A program made the translations under genes and the position numbers. Below the pieces are notes generated by a model, which worked only from the letters and a program-made list of their open reading frames with translations, was not told the origin of the DNA and did no database searches. This document shows positions 39,155-41,748 of a stretch of 41,748 nt of DNA, one piece after another; position 1 is the first letter of the stretch, and each line of letters starts with the position of its first letter. This DNA comes from Fulvimarina sp. (GTDB taxonomy: Bacteria > Pseudomonadota > Alphaproteobacteria > Rhizobiales > Rhizobiaceae): the NCBI GenBank assembly GCA_002700095.1, contig PACL01000091.1, positions 40,619 to 82,366 of the forward strand, in the 5' to 3' direction.

Positions 39155-39994
39155 ATGGCGATGCTGTCGTTCGAACGTAAATATCGTGTGCGCGGAGGCA
39201 CGCTGGTCGGTGGCGACCTCTTCGACTTCTGGGCCGGCCCTTTCTATGTCGGCTTCTTCGGCGTCACCGCCATATTCTTCTCGTTGCTCGGATCACTGCT
39301 GGTCTTCTACGACATCAGCCAGGGCGATGCGACCAACATCTTCGCCTTCTCGGTGAACCCGCCGTCGATCAAATACGGCCTCGGGCTCGCGCCGCTGAAC
39401 GAAGGCGGGACCTGGCAGCTCGTCACCATCTGCGCCTGCGGCGCATTCTTCTCCTGGACGCTCCGGGAGATCGAGATCTGCCGCAAGCTCGGCATCGGCT
39501 GGCACGTCCCGATCGCCTATTCGTTCGCGGTCCTCGCCTATGTCTCGCTGGTGGTCATCCGCCCGCTGCTGCTCGGTGCCTGGGGCCACGGCTTCCCATA
39601 CGGGATCATGTCGCATCTCGATTGGGTGTCGAACGTCGGCTACCAGTTCCTGCACTTCCACTACAATCCGGCGCACATGCTGGCGGTGACCTTCTTCTTC
39701 ACCACCACGATGTTCCTCGGGCTGCATGCCGGCGTCATTCTCGGCGCGGTCAATCCAGGCAAGGGCGAGGTGGTGAAATACGGCGAGCACGAGAACGCCT
39801 ATTTCCGCGATTTCATCTGCTACTCGGTCGGACCTTACGGCATCCACCGGCTCGGCCTGTTCTTTGCGCTGAACGCCGGCTTCTGGAGCGCGGTCTGCAT
39901 CATCATCTCCGGTCCCTTCTGGGACAGGGGCTGGCCGTATTTCTTCGATTTCTACCTCAAGACCCCTGCCGCCATCGGCAACATCGCTTACTGA
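39155..39994 (+). CDS. pufL: Photosynthetic reaction centre L subunit
   Basis: A 279-residue membrane protein with five helices that binds bacteriochlorophylls, the non-haem iron and the secondary quinone. LSFERKYRVRGGTLVGGDLF is the standard N-terminus. HLDWVSNVGYQFLHFHYNP includes special-pair and accessory pigment histidines, and NPAHMLAVTFFFTTTMFLG the iron/QB histidine. The QB proton path glutamate and serine appear in GEHENAYFRDFICYSVGPYG. The ATG at 39155 fits the family start. Its stop overlaps the GAGGAGG ribosome-binding site of pufM. Confidence 0.97.
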   Translation: MAMLSFERKYRVRGGTLVGGDLFDFWAGPFYVGFFGVTAIFFSLLGSLLVFYDISQGDATNIFAFSVNPPSIKYGLGLAPLNEGGTWQLVTICACGAFFSWTLREIEICRKLGIGWHVPIAYSFAVLAYVSLVVIRPLLLGAWGHGFPYGIMSHLDWVSNVGYQFLHFHYNPAHMLAVTFFFTTTMFLGLHAGVILGAVNPGKGEVVKYGEHENAYFRDFICYSVGPYGIHRLGLFFALNAGFWSAVCIIISGPFWDRGWPYFFDFYLKTPAAIGNIAY

Positions 39995-40007
39995 GGAGGG
40001 CGGCTCG

Positions 40008-40991
40008 ATGGGTACCTATTCCAGCATCTACAATCGCATCCAGATCCGCGGACCATTCGATCCCGGCGTGCCGCTGAAGCACTCCTCGGACACGCGGATC
40101 CAGACCAAGACCTTTTCCTACTGGCTCGGCAAGATTGGCGATCCGCAGGTCGGCCCGCTCTATCTCGGCTGGTCGGGAGCAGCGTCCCTGGCATTCGGCT
40201 TCATCGCCATCGAGATCATCGGGCTCAACATGTGGGCCTCTGTCGACTGGGATCCCTACGCATTCGTGCGAAATCTCGCCTTCCTGTCTCTCGATCCGCC
40301 ACCAGCGAAATACGGACTCAACCCGCTGGTGCCGCTCGGCGACGGCGGCTGGTGGATCCTCGCCGGTTTCTTCCTGACCGCTTCGATCCTTCTCTGGTGG
40401 GTCAGGAGCTACACCCGCGCCCGGGCGCTCGGCATGGGCACCCATACGAGCTGGGCCTTCGCCTCGGCGATCTTCCTCTACCTCTCCCTCGGCCTGTTCC
40501 GGCCGATCCTGATGGGCTCCTGGTCGGAAGCCGTGCCTTTCGGCATCATAACTCATCTCAACTGGACGGCCTCGGTCTCGGTGCTCTACGGCAACTGGTA
40601 CTACAACCCGTTCCACATGCTCTCGATCGTCTTCCTCTACGGCTCGACCATGCTCTTCGCCATGCATGGCGCGACGATCCTCGCCGTCTCGCGCTTCGGC
40701 GGCGAGCGGGAAGCCGAGGAAATCGTCGACCGCGGAACGGCGGCCGAACGCGGCGCCCTCTTCTGGCGCTGGACCATGGGCTTCAACGCCACCTTCGAGT
40801 CCATCCATCGCTGGGCCTGGTGGTTCGCCGTGCTGACCACCTTCACCGGGGCGATCGGCGTTCTCCTCACCGGCACTGTCGTCGACAACTGGTACCTGTG
40901 GGGCGTCAAGCACGGCATCGCGCCGAACTATCCGTCCGTCTATCCGTCCTTCCCGATCCCTGACGAAGCCACGCGGAGTGTGATGCAATGA
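40008..40991 (+). CDS. pufM: Photosynthetic reaction centre M subunit
   Basis: A 327-residue partner of PufL with five membrane helices, binding the other half of the special pair, the iron and the primary quinone. Marks are YNRIQIRGPFDPGVPL at the N-terminus, VPFGIITHLNWTASVSVLYG, YYNPFHMLSIVFLYGSTML, and ALFWRWTMGFNATFESIHRW with iron and QA ligands. A good GAGGAGG precedes the ATG. The end overlaps pufC by four bases (ATGA), so the cytochrome is made together with the M subunit. Confidence 0.97.
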   Translation: MGTYSSIYNRIQIRGPFDPGVPLKHSSDTRIQTKTFSYWLGKIGDPQVGPLYLGWSGAASLAFGFIAIEIIGLNMWASVDWDPYAFVRNLAFLSLDPPPAKYGLNPLVPLGDGGWWILAGFFLTASILLWWVRSYTRARALGMGTHTSWAFASAIFLYLSLGLFRPILMGSWSEAVPFGIITHLNWTASVSVLYGNWYYNPFHMLSIVFLYGSTMLFAMHGATILAVSRFGGEREAEEIVDRGTAAERGALFWRWTMGFNATFESIHRWAWWFAVLTTFTGAIGVLLTGTVVDNWYLWGVKHGIAPNYPSVYPSFPIPDEATRSVMQ

Positions 40992-41748
40992 GCACGAAGC
41001 ACGTCCGCTACAGCCCGATCGTCATCGGGGTCATATCCTTCGCGCTGGTTCTGGTTGGCCTCACGGTGCCGCCCTGGGTGTTCCCGCCGATTGAATCCAT
41101 CGAAACCGGCCCGGCGGCCATCGAGATGGTGCAGTTCAAGGCGGTCAGCCGCCAGCTGCCCTACAACGCCAAACCGGTGGCTCTGGAGCCTGCCGACAAC
41201 GAAGGCAGCCCCCTGGCCAGCGAGGTCTACCAGAACGTCCAGGTTCTGGGCGGCCTCACCGATGCCGAATTCCCCCGCCTCATGCTGGCGATCACCGAGT
41301 GGGTGTCGCCCGAGCAGGGCTGCGAATACTGCCACAATCTTTCCTCGGAGCAAGGCTTCGCCGACGACGGGCTCTACACCAAGGTCGTCGCGCGCAGCAT
41401 GTTGCAGATGGTCCGGCACATCAATTCGAACTGGCCGGAGCACGTCGCCCCCTCGGGCGTCACCTGCTACACCTGCCATCGAGGTGAGAACGTGCCGGCC
41501 GACAGCTGGTACGATCAGGAAGCCCCTTCCGGCAACCAGTTCCTGGGCACGCCGCGTCCCTGGTATCTCGAGGCCAAGACGATCCGGCAGTTCTTCCCGA
41601 ACGTGCCCTATGCCGAATATCTCATGAAGGATCACCAGACGGCGAATATCCAGTCGCGTGACCCGCTCGTCTCGCGAACCGGCACGGCGGAGGTCGCCCG
41701 CGAGCAGACGGCGGAAGATCTCTATCTCTTCATGATGCAGCAGTCGAA
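40988..41748 (+). CDS. pufC: Reaction-centre tetraheme cytochrome c subunit, 5' part
   Basis: The first 253 residues of PufC; the window ends before the gene does. An N-terminal hydrophobic stretch (SPIVIGVISFALVLVGLTVP) precedes the periplasmic part. Two of the four haem motifs are visible: CEYCH at 112-116 and CYTCH at 160-164, with PSGVTCYTCHRGENVP typical of this family. The cytochrome re-reduces the oxidised special pair. No cysteine follows the hydrophobic stretch, so the lipid-anchored N-terminus of the Blastochloris protein is missing and the helix probably stays as membrane anchor. Confidence 0.95.
   Translation, partial: MSTKHVRYSPIVIGVISFALVLVGLTVPPWVFPPIESIETGPAAIEMVQFKAVSRQLPYNAKPVALEPADNEGSPLASEVYQNVQVLGGLTDAEFPRLMLAITEWVSPEQGCEYCHNLSSEQGFADDGLYTKVVARSMLQMVRHINSNWPEHVAPSGVTCYTCHRGENVPADSWYDQEAPSGNQFLGTPRPWYLEAKTIRQFFPNVPYAEYLMKDHQTANIQSRDPLVSRTGTAEVAREQTAEDLYLFMMQQS

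Noticed and set aside
1..41748. tRNA or rRNA genes, CRISPR arrays, insertion sequences, prophage genes
   Set aside because: I saw no cloverleaf with a TTCAA-type arm, no regularly spaced repeats, no transposase or integrase reading frame and no phage structural genes on either strand.

Overview
The window is about 41.7 kb of GC-rich bacterial chromosome carrying part of a purple-bacterial photosynthesis gene cluster. Type-II reaction-centre genes (pufL, pufM), a tetraheme cytochrome gene (pufC), osmoregulated periplasmic glucan genes, aerobic-type cobalamin genes and class-A beta-lactamase/YnfA genes point to an anoxygenic phototrophic alphaproteobacterium, most likely of the Hyphomicrobiales (Rhizobiales). 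I would not name a family. No rRNA, tRNA, CRISPR array, insertion sequence or prophage was seen.

Left part (1-17.7 kb): the 3' end of opgH, then opgC; an OFA-type MFS transporter with its 40-residue partner; a small secreted protein with three 20-residue repeats; mmsA divergent from a LysR regulator; a secreted PRC-barrel protein; panE; cobT divergent from cobV; a soluble GAF histidine kinase; a ribbon-helix-helix regulator preceded by a near-perfect 24-bp palindrome and followed by a PHB-depolymerase-like esterase; a lipid kinase coupled to a metallophosphoesterase; and a carbenicillinase-like (RTG) class A beta-lactamase.

Middle part (17.8-24.6 kb): ynfA, then cobD-cobC-cobB on the minus strand with 4-bp overlaps, divergent cbiD-cobK, a pair of inverted palindromic repeats, and cobM. 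CbiD appears together with the CobK/CobM enzymes. Other B12 genes must lie elsewhere.

Right part (24.8 kb to the end): bchI-bchD-bchO (overlapping), an LprI-like secreted protein, crtC-crtD on the minus strand, crtF on the plus strand, then bchC-bchX-bchY-bchZ-[20-codon ORF]-pufQ-pufB-pufA-pufL-pufM-pufC, the last cut by the window edge. The genes cover Mg insertion into protoporphyrin (BchI, D, O), chlorophyllide-to-bacteriochlorophyllide conversion (BchX, Y, Z, C), late carotenoid steps (CrtC, D, F) and the LH1-RC-cytochrome core. Pairs of TGT-N12-ACA sites (the CrtJ/PpsR recognition pattern), each pair separated by exactly 8 bp, lie between crtD and crtF and in front of bchC; a single site lies between cobM and bchI. 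Hairpins flank pufBA on the message.

Most noteworthy: the bchC operators and promoter are written over the 3' end and stop codon of crtF; a 20-codon ORF bridges bchZ and pufQ with 4-nt overlaps on both sides; crtC has no ordinary start codon in front of its conserved N-terminus while crtD runs past its expected end; crtE is missing from the crtD/crtF junction; BchI has a four-cysteine cluster; and several unexplained palindromes mark candidate operators or structured RNAs.
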